Both the position numbers and the translations under genes were made by a program. From assembly GCA_001542995.1 (NCBI GenBank), contig LFLA01000003.1, forward strand, positions 266,195 to 330,194: a DNA stretch of 64,000 nucleotides. The letters are read 5' to 3'. The DNA is from Nitrospina sp. LS_NOB (GTDB lineage: Bacteria > Nitrospinota > Nitrospinia > Nitrospinales > VA-1). The notes beneath the pieces are model-generated. The model saw only the letters and a program-made list of their open reading frames with translations, was not told where the DNA came from and did not search any database. How positions within the stretch are numbered: position 1 is the first letter of the stretch; every line of letters starts with the position of its first letter. Positions 27,431 to 35,955 of this stretch are shown piece after piece.

Positions 27431-27760
27431 ATTGATACCACTGGTCGATCGCATCAGGATAAAGACTACTCACGGCAGTTGAAGGAAATTTTTGACGCGG
27501 TGGGAGGGGTGGAAATCCATTTGGTTCTCAGTGTGACCTCCCAGGAAAAATTATTCACGGCAACGTACCGCCAGTTTTCCCCTATTGGGGTGGACCGAGT
27601 TCTATTTACCAAGTTGGATGAAGGGTTGAGTTTTGGCTCCTTATTCAACTTTAGTGTACGAAACAGATTGCCTATATCTTATTTTACATCTGGTCAGAGG
27701 GTTCCCGAAGACTTGGAAGTGGCTAGGCCAGAACGGGTAATAAGTTTGATTTTTAACTGA
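27431..27760 (+). pseudogene. flhF: C-terminal remnant of the SRP-type GTPase FlhF, fused to flhA
   Basis: FlhF is the SRP-like GTPase that places polar flagella. Only its last 110 or so residues remain: IDTTGRSHQDKDYSRQLKEI (the G3 region), VLSVTSQEKLF, VLFTKLDEGLSFGSLFN (G4, TKLDE) and YFTSGQRVPEDLEVARPE. The N-terminal domain, P-loop and G2 are absent. The remnant is read in frame with the second flhA fragment, so one deletion of probably 1.3-1.6 kb removed the end of flhA and most of flhF. No GTP binding is possible without the P-loop. Confidence 0.9.
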
Positions 27761-27792
27761 TTTCAAGATAAATTAAAGGATTGAGGCATACT

Positions 27793-28656
27793 ATGAGTGG
27801 TCAGGCAACTACTTTAAAAAGAATGGCATACGAAAAAATGGGTGCATCGAACCTCAGGGTCTTGGCGGTCAGTAGTGGAAAAGGCGGCGTTGGCAAAACC
27901 AACTTTGCCGCCAATCTGGCTTATGCCTTGTCCAAGAGGGGGAAAAGGGTGCTCGTTGTGGATGCCGATTTGGGATTGAACAATATTGATATCCTTTTAG
28001 GGCTGGCTCCAAAAAAGCACATCGGGCATGTTTTGTCTGGAGAGTCCAATGTGGAGGACATCATTCTTCACGGCCCTGCCGATATTCATGTCCTTCCCAC
28101 TGGAGATGGCCTCCAGGAATTAACGCAGTTACCGTCCGAAAAGAAAATGCTTCTCATGGATGAGTTGGACCGTGTCAGTCAGGGGTACGATTTCCTGATT
28201 TTTGATACGGGTGCCGGCATATCCACCAATGTCACTTATTTCTGTAGTGCGGCCCATGAAACGATTCTCATTGCCACCACAGAACCTACTTCCTTAACCG
28301 GTGTTTATGCGTTGATGAAAATTCTTCATAATAAACACGCTCAAAAGCATTTCAGAGTGGTGATCAATTCAGTCAGCTCGGAGCGAGAAGCGCAGGGGGT
28401 TTATCGTAATTTAACGGCGGTTACGGATCGGTTTCTTAAAAATATTTCCGTCGAATACCTGGGCTATATCCTGCATGATCCGAATGTACCCAAGGCGGTG
28501 CGGCAACAAAAAGCTTTTTTAGAGTTGTACCCTTTTTCTAAATTCAGTGGGTGTCTCAACGAATTGGCAGAAAAAATTTCTAAAGAGAAACCCAGTCCCC
28601 TGTCACGCGAGGCGGATCAACCTTATTTTTGGCGAAGTGCGTTCCAAGTACAATGA
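27793..28656 (+). CDS. flhG: MinD-like ATPase FlhG (FleN/YlxH), flagellar number regulator
   Basis: A 287-residue P-loop ATPase of the MinD/ParA superfamily. It has the deviant Walker A VSSGKGGVGKTNFAANLAY near 26-44, VLVVDADLGLNNIDILLG and DFLIFDTGAGIS (Walker B region). The position directly after flhF is the classic flhF-flhG pair; FlhG normally stimulates FlhF and limits flagellar number. It is intact although its partner is deleted. ATG 27793 follows AAAGGATTGAGGCATACT. The N-terminus lacks the clear DQAxxLR activator helix, having MSGQATTLKRMAYEKM in its place. It may be a relic or have another use. Confidence 0.9.
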   Translation: MSGQATTLKRMAYEKMGASNLRVLAVSSGKGGVGKTNFAANLAYALSKRGKRVLVVDADLGLNNIDILLGLAPKKHIGHVLSGESNVEDIILHGPADIHVLPTGDGLQELTQLPSEKKMLLMDELDRVSQGYDFLIFDTGAGISTNVTYFCSAAHETILIATTEPTSLTGVYALMKILHNKHAQKHFRVVINSVSSEREAQGVYRNLTAVTDRFLKNISVEYLGYILHDPNVPKAVRQQKAFLELYPFSKFSGCLNELAEKISKEKPSPLSREADQPYFWRSAFQVQ

Positions 28657-28676
28657 ACCCAATTAATATTTAAAAG

Positions 28677-28913
28677 ATGGCCATCGCATTTGGATTACTG
28701 GCATTCGGCTTTCTGGCGGTTGGCAGTGTTTTAATGGGAAGCCGGGTGATAACCGGGGCCATTCGAGGAGGATTTGGGGCAGTGATTTTTGGAGGGCTGA
28801 TTTGGGGTTTTGCGCATTTATTTTTGCGGGAAGATGAAGATGCTTCGATTCAGGACATGCTTGCGGATGACAATGCCCCTGATAAGGGAACCGAATTGGA
28901 TCAAACAGCGTAA
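28677..28913 (+). CDS. Small membrane protein between flhG and fliA
   Basis: A 78-residue protein with two hydrophobic helices (about 3-22 and 33-50), Gly-rich, then an acidic tail (REDEDASIQDMLADDNAPD). I do not recognise the family. It lies in the flagellar operon 20 bases after flhG and 16 before the fliA remnant, so it is probably a lineage-specific flagellar or membrane accessory. No obvious ribosome site is present. The reading frame is intact. Confidence 0.55.
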   Translation: MAIAFGLLAFGFLAVGSVLMGSRVITGAIRGGFGAVIFGGLIWGFAHLFLREDEDASIQDMLADDNAPDKGTELDQTA

Positions 28914-28929
28914 CGAAAGAAATCGTTAA

Positions 28930-29402
28930 ATGGCACAAAAACAGGGAATAATGCAGCAAATCGAAATTTCGGTTGAGAACCGGGAGGCTGTGATCAAGGA
29001 GTACGCTCCAATGATCAAGTATGTTGCCAACCGGATTGCCATGCGCCTGCCTCCTCTTAAATGAAACCAAGAGTATGCCCATCCTCAGTCTGGAAGACCT
29101 GGGTATTGCCAAGGAATCCGGCGAATAGCAAAGCCTTCTTGATTGCCTGGCGGGCAAAGGGGATTCAGACCCGCAAACTCACCTTCGACTTGTTGAATTA
29201 AAAGAAATCCATTGCCAAGGCGATCGATACCTTGCCGGAAAAGGAACGCCTGATGATTTCTCTTTATTACTATGAAGAACTTACCATGAAAGAGATTGGG
29301 GAAGTGTTGGGCATCACCGAGTCCCGAGTCTAGCAAATCCATTCCAAAGCCGTGTTCAGACTGCGCAACAAATTAAAATCCATCATTGCCGAAGAAATGT
29401 AA
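28930..29402 (+). pseudogene. fliA: Flagellar sigma factor FliA (sigma-28), heavily decayed
   Basis: FliA directs late flagellar transcription. ATG 28930 opens a normal region 2 start with VIKEYAPMIKYVANRIAMRL. The sequence then jumps, losing regions 2.2 to 3, to SMPILSLEDLGIAKESGE. After that come a TAG, a one-base frameshift near 29200 and the region 4 sequence [37 protein letters not shown], then a second TAG where a Ser is expected before QIHSKAVFRLRNKL. The end is TAA 29400-29402. At least four independent lesions (one deletion, two stops, one frameshift) leave no functional product. The strongest evidence in this operon for true gene decay. Confidence 0.93.
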
Positions 29403-29425
29403 CCTGTTCCACCCATTAAAAAAGA

Positions 29426-29926
29426 CTATCCCGTCCATTGATCTTCCGGGCAGAGGAATTGTAGAATCTGTACCAGAACCTGCGCCTGTTGCTCCATATC
29501 TCTATGAATTAAACGCATTTCTGATATTTTTTTATCGATAATGGTCGCGAAATATTTTTCTACCGCCTGCTTCCTTTGATTTTCTGGAAGAGACTGTAGT
29601 TTGGCCAGTCCGGCAAGGTCTATCCAGAATCCACTACATTTGGAGCATTGGTTGATTTCGGTGTCCCCATCGACGCTGAAAAAATGCCGGTAGAGTAAAG
29701 TGGTTTTACAGGCGGGGCAGGTATGCTCGGCACCTCGATAAATTTTTACTCCTTCCGCCCTTTCGATCATTAATAGCGATTTTCCGATACCGGATTTCAG
29801 AGCCTGAATTTTTTTGAATTGGAAACGGTCGAACCACAATCCTCCACATTCCCCCCGGCAGGCTTGGGTTTTAATTCCCGCAACTACGATTTCATGTAAT
29901 TTATTTTGGCAGGCAGGACATTTCAT
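29426..29926 (-). CDS. Zinc-ribbon (zf-TFIIB type) protein
   Basis: A 166-residue cytoplasmic protein with two zinc ribbons. The first has CPAC at 3-6 and CRGECGGLWFDR; the second has CPAC and CSKCSGFWIDLAGL. The C(G/S)GxW(F/I)D motif is typical of the zf-TFIIB domain proteins common in bacteria. The C-terminal part is helical. ATG 29926 is used because it begins directly at MKCPACQNKL; the longer open frame to 30064 lies within the acyltransferase gene. Function unknown; nucleic acid or protein binding would be a guess. Confidence 0.78.
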   Translation of the reverse strand: MKCPACQNKLHEIVVAGIKTQACRGECGGLWFDRFQFKKIQALKSGIGKSLLMIERAEGVKIYRGAEHTCPACKTTLLYRHFFSVDGDTEINQCSKCSGFWIDLAGLAKLQSLPENQRKQAVEKYFATIIDKKISEMRLIHRDMEQQAQVLVQILQFLCPEDQWTG

Positions 29927-29940
29927 GATCTGAAGGCAAC

Positions 29941-30912
29941 TCAGTAAATTGGAGTTTCTTTTTCTTCCGGGGGTCGGGTTTTCCAGCGCTGGTGACCGCA
30001 CATCCAGGGTGCTGGGTTTTCCCGTATAACATTCTCTATGAACTGTTCGCAGTGGTGAGTCCAATTGCGAATATCGTTTTTCTTGTTGTCGGATTTCGTA
30101 AACTGGATTTCCGGTCCATACTCAATGCGATAGGTTCCCTTATCAGTAGGGCGGCAGAATAGTGGGAGGATAGGGGTTCCGGTGCGATAACTCAATAGTG
30201 CTAGCGACCGGGGTGTTGCCGCTTTTTTACCAAAAAAGTCAACAAAGACCCCGCCCTTGGCCGTGTTTTGATCCATCATCACAGCGACACTACCATTGTT
30301 TTTAAGTTCTCTCACGATTTTTAAAGGAGATTCATCACGATAAATGATCTTGTTCCCGGAAGCGGTACGAAATTTTTTTGTCACTCGATCCAAATAAGGG
30401 TTGTCAAGTTTTCGTACAATGGAAGAAAGTGAACAGATGCCCAGATAACCGTGAAACAATCCCATTATTTCCCAGTTTCCATAATGGGCGGTTAAAAAAA
30501 ATATTCCTTTATTCTTTTTCAAGCACTGGCGTAACAGGTCCAGCCCGGCTGGTTCTCCTTCAATGAGTTCTCGTACCCGTTTTTCCGTATCAGAGGTAGC
30601 CCAGAGACATTGCAAAGCCGAAACAGTCAGGTTTTGAAATGACTTTTTGATGATTTTATTTTTCTCGTCGGATGACTTTGAATCTCCGAAAACAATATCC
30701 AGGTTAATTTTTGCCGATCGTTTACGCCTTCCAGAAAAGAGAAAAGCCAGACTGCCTAAGCTTCTTCCTATTTTTACCACTGCTTGCTGGGGCAGGGGAC
30801 ACACCAGTAATAGCAGTAAGTTGAAAAAAGCGTATTCCAGAAAATGTCGGGTCGATTTCAAAGGACGGTTATTGCTCGGCAATGGCGTGGGCGATAGCGT
30901 AATGCCGGTCAT
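29941..30912 (-). CDS. Lipid A biosynthesis acyltransferase (LpxL/HtrB family)
   Basis: A 323-residue inner-membrane acyltransferase. One N-terminal helix (about 27-45) anchors it. The catalytic motif is TAHYGNWEIMG (His and Glu of HX4E), followed by a RDESPLKIVRELKNNGSVAV block and MMDQNTAKGGVFVDFFGKKA, both typical of late acyltransferases. Known members add a secondary acyl chain to lipid A at the cytoplasmic leaflet. The gene overlaps acpS by 44 bases, which is sensible because acyl carrier protein is the donor. Which chain length it uses cannot be told. It supports a diderm LPS-bearing cell. Confidence 0.9.
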   Translation of the reverse strand: MTGITLSPTPLPSNNRPLKSTRHFLEYAFFNLLLLLVCPLPQQAVVKIGRSLGSLAFLFSGRRKRSAKINLDIVFGDSKSSDEKNKIIKKSFQNLTVSALQCLWATSDTEKRVRELIEGEPAGLDLLRQCLKKNKGIFFLTAHYGNWEIMGLFHGYLGICSLSSIVRKLDNPYLDRVTKKFRTASGNKIIYRDESPLKIVRELKNNGSVAVMMDQNTAKGGVFVDFFGKKAATPRSLALLSYRTGTPILPLFCRPTDKGTYRIEYGPEIQFTKSDNKKNDIRNWTHHCEQFIENVIRENPAPWMCGHQRWKTRPPEEKETPIY

Positions 30913-31246
30913 GTGAAATGGAGATGTGGATGGACTTGAGGTTTAATTTTTCGAAAAGTATTTTTCCTCGACCACCCATTTTGACGATGGGTTTTCCTGA
31001 ATCCTGGTTGACGACTTCAATATCCTTGAATCCGACATCGCGAGTGATGCCCGTTCCCAGGCTTTTGGATACTGCTTCTTTAACGGCGAATCGGGCTGCG
31101 AAATGCTTTCCAGGGTCTGCCTGGGATTGGCAGTAGTCAATTTCCCCGTCAGTGAATACTTTGTTCTCAAAGCGTGTGGAATATTTTTCCAGCGATTTTT
31201 TAATCCGATTTATTTCTATGATATCGAGGCCGGTTCCAAAAATCAT
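30869..31246 (-). CDS. acpS: Holo-[acyl-carrier-protein] synthase
   Basis: A 125-residue phosphopantetheinyl transferase that loads the CoA-derived arm onto ACP. Diagnostic motifs are GTGLDIIEINRIKKSL (Asp for magnesium), KHFAARFAVKEAVSKSLGTG (FAAKEA-type) and HISISHDRHYAIAHAI. The length is standard. It overlaps tsaC by four bases and the downstream acyltransferase by 44, so these genes are coupled. Confidence 0.95.
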   Translation of the reverse strand: MIFGTGLDIIEINRIKKSLEKYSTRFENKVFTDGEIDYCQSQADPGKHFAARFAVKEAVSKSLGTGITRDVGFKDIEVVNQDSGKPIVKMGGRGKILFEKLNLKSIHISISHDRHYAIAHAIAEQ

Positions 31247-31893
31247 CGAAGTACCTTAGGGTGAACGGACTTCGCATTACCGCGAAGGGTCATTTCTATT
31301 TTGTTGAATGGAATAGCGCCAAGCCGGACAAGCCGGACAGGTGTTTCCACTGCATCAACAAGAGTTGAGGGTTCCCCACCCGGGCAGGGTCCCCCATCAA
31401 GAATCAAGTCGACGTGGTTTCCTAAAGATTTCTGTACTTGCCCTGCGGTGACGGGCGGTTCTTCGCCGGAAAGGTTGGCGCTGGGGGCAGTGATGGGCTG
31501 GCCCAGGGCTGAAATCAAATTTCGTGTCATGGAGTTTCCGGGTTGCCGGATTCCGATTCGGTCTGCTGACACATTCGCGGGGATAACGGAACGGGGTTCA
31601 AAAAGCAGGGTTAATGGGCCCGGCCAGAATTTTTGCATCAAAGCTAAATGAGCCGGAGTGATTTCTTTTACCAATGTCTCCAGTTGTTCTCTTGAACTTA
31701 CCAATAGGAGCAGCGGTTTGTTTTTATCGCGGTTCTTAATTTCATAGACTCGCTCAACGGCTTTCCGGTTGAAAGGGTCCACTCCCAGACCATAAAAAGT
31801 GTCTGTGGGAAAGGCGATCACTCCACCTTGGAGCAAAACTTTTTGCGCCTGGGCAGAAACAGCGTTTGAGTCAATCTTTAAAATTTGCGGCAT
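31243..31893 (-). CDS. tsaC: L-threonylcarbamoyladenylate synthase
   Basis: A 216-residue YrdC-domain enzyme making threonylcarbamoyl-AMP for the t6A37 modification of ANN-decoding tRNAs. It opens with VSAQAQKVLLQGGVIAFPTD and TFYGLGVDPFN, then KNRDKNKPLLLLVSS, FWPGPLTLLFE and ITAPSANLSGEEPP, all family signatures. It is the short form without the Sua5 C-terminal domain. Its start overlaps purE by 23 bases. Confidence 0.94.
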   Translation of the reverse strand: MPQILKIDSNAVSAQAQKVLLQGGVIAFPTDTFYGLGVDPFNRKAVERVYEIKNRDKNKPLLLLVSSREQLETLVKEITPAHLALMQKFWPGPLTLLFEPRSVIPANVSADRIGIRQPGNSMTRNLISALGQPITAPSANLSGEEPPVTAGQVQKSLGNHVDLILDGGPCPGGEPSTLVDAVETPVRLVRLGAIPFNKIEMTLRGNAKSVHPKVLR

Positions 31894-32389
31894 GGCTGGT
31901 TTTCAGTTTTTTGCTTTTTTGCGCAACGGCCTTGGCTTGGTCTTTTTTATATTTCGTGAGTTGTCCCGCCAGTTTGTCATTGGACAGGGCAAGGATCTGC
32001 ACGGCCAAAAGGCCTGCGTTCTTGGCACCGGGTTTTCCAATGCTGACCGTGGCTACTGGAACGCCTCCCGGCATTTGTGCTGTTGATAAGAGAGAATCGA
32101 GACCGTTAAGTGGTGTGGAGTCAATAGGAACGCCAATAACTGGAAGTTGGGTTTCTGCTGCCACCACGCCTGCTAGATGGGCCGCACCTCCTGCACCGGC
32201 GATCATCACCTGGATGCCACGGCGTTTGGCTCCTTGCACGTATTTCCGGGTTCTTTCCGGAGATCGGTGGGCCGAGGTGACCAGAACCTCATGAGCTACA
32301 TTGAATTGCTCCAGCACCTTGCTGGCTTCTTCCATAATCGTAAAGTCCGAATCACTTCCCATTATAATACCGACTAAAGGTTTGCTCAA
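31871..32389 (-). CDS. purE: N5-carboxyaminoimidazole ribonucleotide mutase
   Basis: A 172-residue class I PurE, converting N5-CAIR to CAIR in purine synthesis. Motifs: VGIIMGSDSDFTIMEEASKV, VTSAHRSPERTRKY, IAGAGGAAHLAGVVA and PVIGVPI. The frame is open to a TTG at 32404, but GGGAGG lies seven bases before a second TTG at 32389, and that start fits the family length. It leads the minus run purE-tsaC-acpS-acyltransferase. No purK is adjacent. The KK-rich C-terminal tail of about 20 residues is longer than usual. Confidence 0.94.
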   Translation of the reverse strand: MSKPLVGIIMGSDSDFTIMEEASKVLEQFNVAHEVLVTSAHRSPERTRKYVQGAKRRGIQVMIAGAGGAAHLAGVVAAETQLPVIGVPIDSTPLNGLDSLLSTAQMPGGVPVATVSIGKPGAKNAGLLAVQILALSNDKLAGQLTKYKKDQAKAVAQKSKKLKTSHAANFKD

Positions 32390-32552
32390 AATAATGCCTC
32401 CCAACTCAGGAACAGGTTTGAAATAGTGGAGAACTTTTATAGCAATTTTTCAGAATTGGATCAAGCCTTAGGGAAAGGGATCAGTCGTCATCACAGGCGG
32501 TTCGAAAACCCAGGAACGAGGTGCAATAGGTCCTTAAAAATGAAATTCGGCG

Positions 32553-34589
32553 CTAGATGGCAATATGCTTAAAATGAGTGATGAAACTCCCGCCCCGCGC
32601 TATTTTGTATTCCAGACTCTGAGATGATCCATCAGAAAACTTTTTGTCATGCGTGTCCTCGACCCATTCGAAAACATTACCAAAAAGGTCACTGGTTCCT
32701 CCAGAATATTCATTCTCGGGAAAATGGTCGACCGGCAGGGTGTCCAGAATTCCGGTTTCCTCAATATTACAGAATTCGACAATCCGGCCCTCATCCCAGA
32801 AAAACTCATCCGATGAAGTCTTTCCGAAGTTGCTGGCGACATATTCCCATTCTTTTTCGCTTGGCAAGCGAATGTTCTGTCCGGTTAACTCGCTTTTCCA
32901 TTTGCAATAGCCCTGGGCATCATTCCAGGTGACTTGGGTGACGGGGTGATTATGCTTTGTGTACAGAGAGTCGGGTTGACCATCTGGGCAAAGCCAGAAA
33001 GCGTCTTTAACCGGCCCCAGACTGGGATTGGAAAAGGAAGAGCGGGTGCCATATTCACCGGCACCTTGCAGAGCCAGGCTTCCACTTTGATAAAGGAGGG
33101 TTTTGGTTTGTTCGGTAAATTTTTGGTTTTCTTTTTCGAATGCTTCTTCCAGTTCCTGGGTTTTTTCCTGGATTTCCTGCTCCACCTTGGGGCGGTCCTC
33201 TTCCATTTCTTTTAACAGTTTTTTCTTTCTCTTTAAAAGGTTGGCCTGAGTGCTCGCGGCGGTTTTGATCTGGTCAACCGCGAACTTTCCCGCTTCAATG
33301 CCGCTCATTTCCTTCAGGAGGCTGGCCTTTTCAACGTCGTTTTCTTTTTCCTGCTTGTTGAGAATTTTCTGTTTTTGTGTGAGTTCTTTTTCCAGCTTTT
33401 CAATTTCTGCCAGGCGTTTTTTCGTAGCTTCATCGGCTTTTCTTTGTGCCTCAAGGGCCAATCCTTGCTCGCGGATTCTCAGCCTTTCGTTTTCACGGCC
33501 CAGGCGTTCTTCATCTTCATCAAACTCTTCCAACCGTCGAATATAATATTCCGACCTTCTCTGATATTCCCGCTCCAGTTCCTCCTTCCGCTTTCCAAAC
33601 TCTTCTTTTAGCCTGAGCTTGAAGGTTTTCTTTTCGCTTTCCAACGATTTTGAGAGCTTAAGCAGTTGCTGATTTTTTTTTGCCTGTTGTTGGGACTCTT
33701 TTTTGATCTGTAACTGTTTTGCTTTGGTAGATTTAAAGTCCTTCTGCTTGCGTTGGTGGAGAGCCTGTTCTCCGGCAGACATTTTTTCTATCAAATCCGT
33801 CATCTCATCGAACTTTGCCCTGAATATCTGGTCTCGTCTTGAAAAGTCTGTGTCCAACCTTGAGCGTGATGTTTCATGTTCCTCTAAAAGACGATTTCTT
33901 TCGCTCCTGAGAGTTTCCAGTTCTTCCCGGGTTTCTCCCAACTCCTTGTGAAGCCGGGCGGTTTCTTTTACGGTTTGCTCTTTGGATTGCTCATTATGTT
34001 TTTGCTCTTCGTCCCGCAGTTTTTGCAGGCGAATGCGGAAATTCGCATTTTCCTCTTCCAGGCGGACCTTGTTTTCCTCCAGCTCTTTTTCCTTTGCAGT
34101 GATCTCCCGCATTTGCTTGCTGGCCTGTTCTTCCTTTTCCTTCAGACGCTCCAGTTGTTGCTCGAATTCCAGTTTCAGTTCGTCTGGAAGATTGAAGGTA
34201 ATTTCAGATTCCTTGAATTTTATTCTCTCTGGGGCGGGCGCAGGTTTGGGGTTCTCCAATATTTGGATGAATGTGTAGTCCGGTCCTACGATCAGTTCTG
34301 CCGGATTTCCCTGACGTGAAATAATGTCGAAGAGCTCACGGTTTAATTTTTCCCGAAGTGAATTCAGCCATGTCAGATCTTGTTCCTGGTTTTCTGGCGG
34401 GAAACCGGATTTCTCAAACGCCTTTAATATTTCGAGGGGATCTATGGCGGCTCTGCCCTCGGGGGTTTGTCCTGGAGGGTAAAAAGACTGGACCGCTTGA
34501 AATAAGGCTACGGCTTCCGGATCACCGGCTTGGGAATATTGATCTGCCAGTAATTGGATATCTTTCAGGCTGAAGTTTTTCCCGGCCAT
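32553..34589 (-). CDS. Coiled-coil protein with C-terminal FGE-sulfatase domain, premature amber
   Basis: A 678-residue protein. Residues 1-120 are globular with no family recognised. About 125-490 is a long, highly charged coiled coil rich in Glu, Lys and Gln (QLERLKEKEEQASKQMREIT). From about 500 is a formylglycine-generating-enzyme-like (SUMF1, C-type-lectin fold) domain: HPVTQVTWNDAQGYCKWKSE, LPSEKEWEYVA, LFGNVFEWVED and ARGGSF. TAG at 32555-32553 cuts the domain. The same frame continues for 23 codons, including RTYCTSFLGFRTACDDD, the conserved FGE end, and stops at TGA 32483-32481. The truncated product probably misfolds in its last strands. No signal peptide is seen. Role unknown; such proteins often bind ligands or partners and are not enzymes. 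Confidence 0.75.
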   Translation of the reverse strand: MAGKNFSLKDIQLLADQYSQAGDPEAVALFQAVQSFYPPGQTPEGRAAIDPLEILKAFEKSGFPPENQEQDLTWLNSLREKLNRELFDIISRQGNPAELIVGPDYTFIQILENPKPAPAPERIKFKESEITFNLPDELKLEFEQQLERLKEKEEQASKQMREITAKEKELEENKVRLEEENANFRIRLQKLRDEEQKHNEQSKEQTVKETARLHKELGETREELETLRSERNRLLEEHETSRSRLDTDFSRRDQIFRAKFDEMTDLIEKMSAGEQALHQRKQKDFKSTKAKQLQIKKESQQQAKKNQQLLKLSKSLESEKKTFKLRLKEEFGKRKEELEREYQRRSEYYIRRLEEFDEDEERLGRENERLRIREQGLALEAQRKADEATKKRLAEIEKLEKELTQKQKILNKQEKENDVEKASLLKEMSGIEAGKFAVDQIKTAASTQANLLKRKKKLLKEMEEDRPKVEQEIQEKTQELEEAFEKENQKFTEQTKTLLYQSGSLALQGAGEYGTRSSFSNPSLGPVKDAFWLCPDGQPDSLYTKHNHPVTQVTWNDAQGYCKWKSELTGQNIRLPSEKEWEYVASNFGKTSSDEFFWDEGRIVEFCNIEETGILDTLPVDHFPENEYSGGTSDLFGNVFEWVEDTHDKKFSDGSSQSLEYKIARGGSFITHFKHIAI

Positions 34590-34704
34590 GATGGGTCGCA
34601 GGTTGAGGTTTTTTAAGGGTTTCTATGTAATTAAACGGTGAAAATAAGTGGAAACCTTACCTTTATATTATATCAAAGTAATACGAGGGGACAAAGGACT
34701 GCCC

Positions 34705-35955
34705 TCAGGCTGTTTTTCGTCTTCCGTGCTTGATTTCCGGGATGAGCATTAAGGTCGCTAGAAGCATCATGGCGCAGGAAACCATGCCTATATATCTGGG
34801 GCCGATCAAACCCACTGCCCAGTAGCCAATCAGCGGACCCACGGTGCCACGGATGCCGGTCAAACTGACATGCACCGACATATAGGCGCCGGTTTTTCCG
34901 GGAGGAGCGTATTTGGTGACCCATAGGTTCCAGGCGATGCTACCCCCGGCAAAGGCAACCCCTATCAAGGCTGAGCCCGCCCCGATGACCCAGGGATTGG
35001 AGGTCATGAAAAACAGCAGGACACCGGCACCAAACGACAGGTTCAGGATCATCCTGAGAACCACGAAGTTCATTCTATCAAACAGCCTGGCCCAGAATGG
35101 AATGAGTAGCATTCTCATTGTTTCGGGAATGACTGTAATGATCATGGCCACAAAAACAGCTGACCCCTCGATGCCCCATTGTGGCGAGGTGACATAATCC
35201 AACCGCAAAGGCAGAGTCCATAAATTGGCAAACCCCATAATGAACCAGGTCAGTAAAACGTAGCCGAACGAACGGTCCTGCCAGATGTATTTCATGTTCC
35301 CGAAAGGATTTTCATGAGGACTCTGATCCATCGTCTTTGACGGAATTTTATAGATGGCCACAGCCTTGAAAAAGGCGCAGAACCCGAGAAAGGTGAAGAT
35401 CAGCGGGTAATACTCGATATCCTTTTCAAGGATGGTAGACCCGATATATCCGGAGAGGGCGGCCACACCCACCGACAAGAGCAAAGGTTTCGAGAAGAAT
35501 GCCGCGCGGCGGTCCGAAGGATAATTGTCCCCATAAATATCGGTGATGAAGGGGAGCAGGGCGCTACGGCAGATGTACGCGACGATTATAAAAACCGCGA
35601 ACAGGTGTAAAGATGTGGCCCAGGCGGCAACCAGAAGGCAGGCTCCCGTAATCATAGAGGGAAGCGCCCCCCAGGCTGACTTTTCCCAGTTGGTGGCCGA
35701 GGCGTAATGCAACAACACCATGGAAAGGAACATACCCATAAACGGGGCGGCCGCGATCAACGCTTTGGTGGTTTCGCCAGCGTTAAAATACCGAATGGCT
35801 ATGAATAGGCAGAAGGTTTGCGCTCCGGAAGAAAGCACTCCTTCAAACCCACCCCGCCATAAATCACAGCTATAAGTTTTCTGTGTGATTTCATCAGAAG
35901 TCAGAGAGGAACGGTCCTGTTTAAATTTAAAAGGCATAATAAAAATAATGTTCAC
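34705..35955 (-). CDS. Major facilitator superfamily transporter
   Basis: A 416-residue protein with about 12 hydrophobic helices and the MFS-like loop ARLFDRMNF between helices 8 and 9. A short soluble N-terminus (about 30 residues) precedes the first helix. The loop in the first half, YGDNYPSDRRAAFFSKP, and KYAPPGKTGAYMSVHVSLTG in the second half are typical of MFS proteins. Substrate is unknown. The open frame begins at a GTG (35955); ATG 35937 is an alternative. It stands alone, next to the coiled-coil/FGE gene on the same strand. Confidence 0.75.
   Translation of the reverse strand: MNIIFIMPFKFKQDRSSLTSDEITQKTYSCDLWRGGFEGVLSSGAQTFCLFIAIRYFNAGETTKALIAAAPFMGMFLSMVLLHYASATNWEKSAWGALPSMITGACLLVAAWATSLHLFAVFIIVAYICRSALLPFITDIYGDNYPSDRRAAFFSKPLLLSVGVAALSGYIGSTILEKDIEYYPLIFTFLGFCAFFKAVAIYKIPSKTMDQSPHENPFGNMKYIWQDRSFGYVLLTWFIMGFANLWTLPLRLDYVTSPQWGIEGSAVFVAMIITVIPETMRMLLIPFWARLFDRMNFVVLRMILNLSFGAGVLLFFMTSNPWVIGAGSALIGVAFAGGSIAWNLWVTKYAPPGKTGAYMSVHVSLTGIRGTVGPLIGYWAVGLIGPRYIGMVSCAMMLLATLMLIPEIKHGRRKTA

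Noticed and set aside
28663-29157. Minus-strand 164-residue frame opposite the fliA remnant
   Set aside because: It is the shadow of the plus-strand membrane gene and fliA region, with no family similarity.
19367-29402. Explaining all flagellar lesions as sequencing error
   Set aside because: Single-base indels could be errors, but the flhA-flhF deletion and the fliA internal deletion with two stops cannot be, and neighbouring long genes are mostly intact.
19367-34589. Reassigned stop codons (several in-frame TAG, one TGA)
   Set aside because: TAG ends intact genes such as ribE and the last cytochrome gene, and the same genes also carry frameshifts and deletions. Decay or errors explain it better than a changed code.
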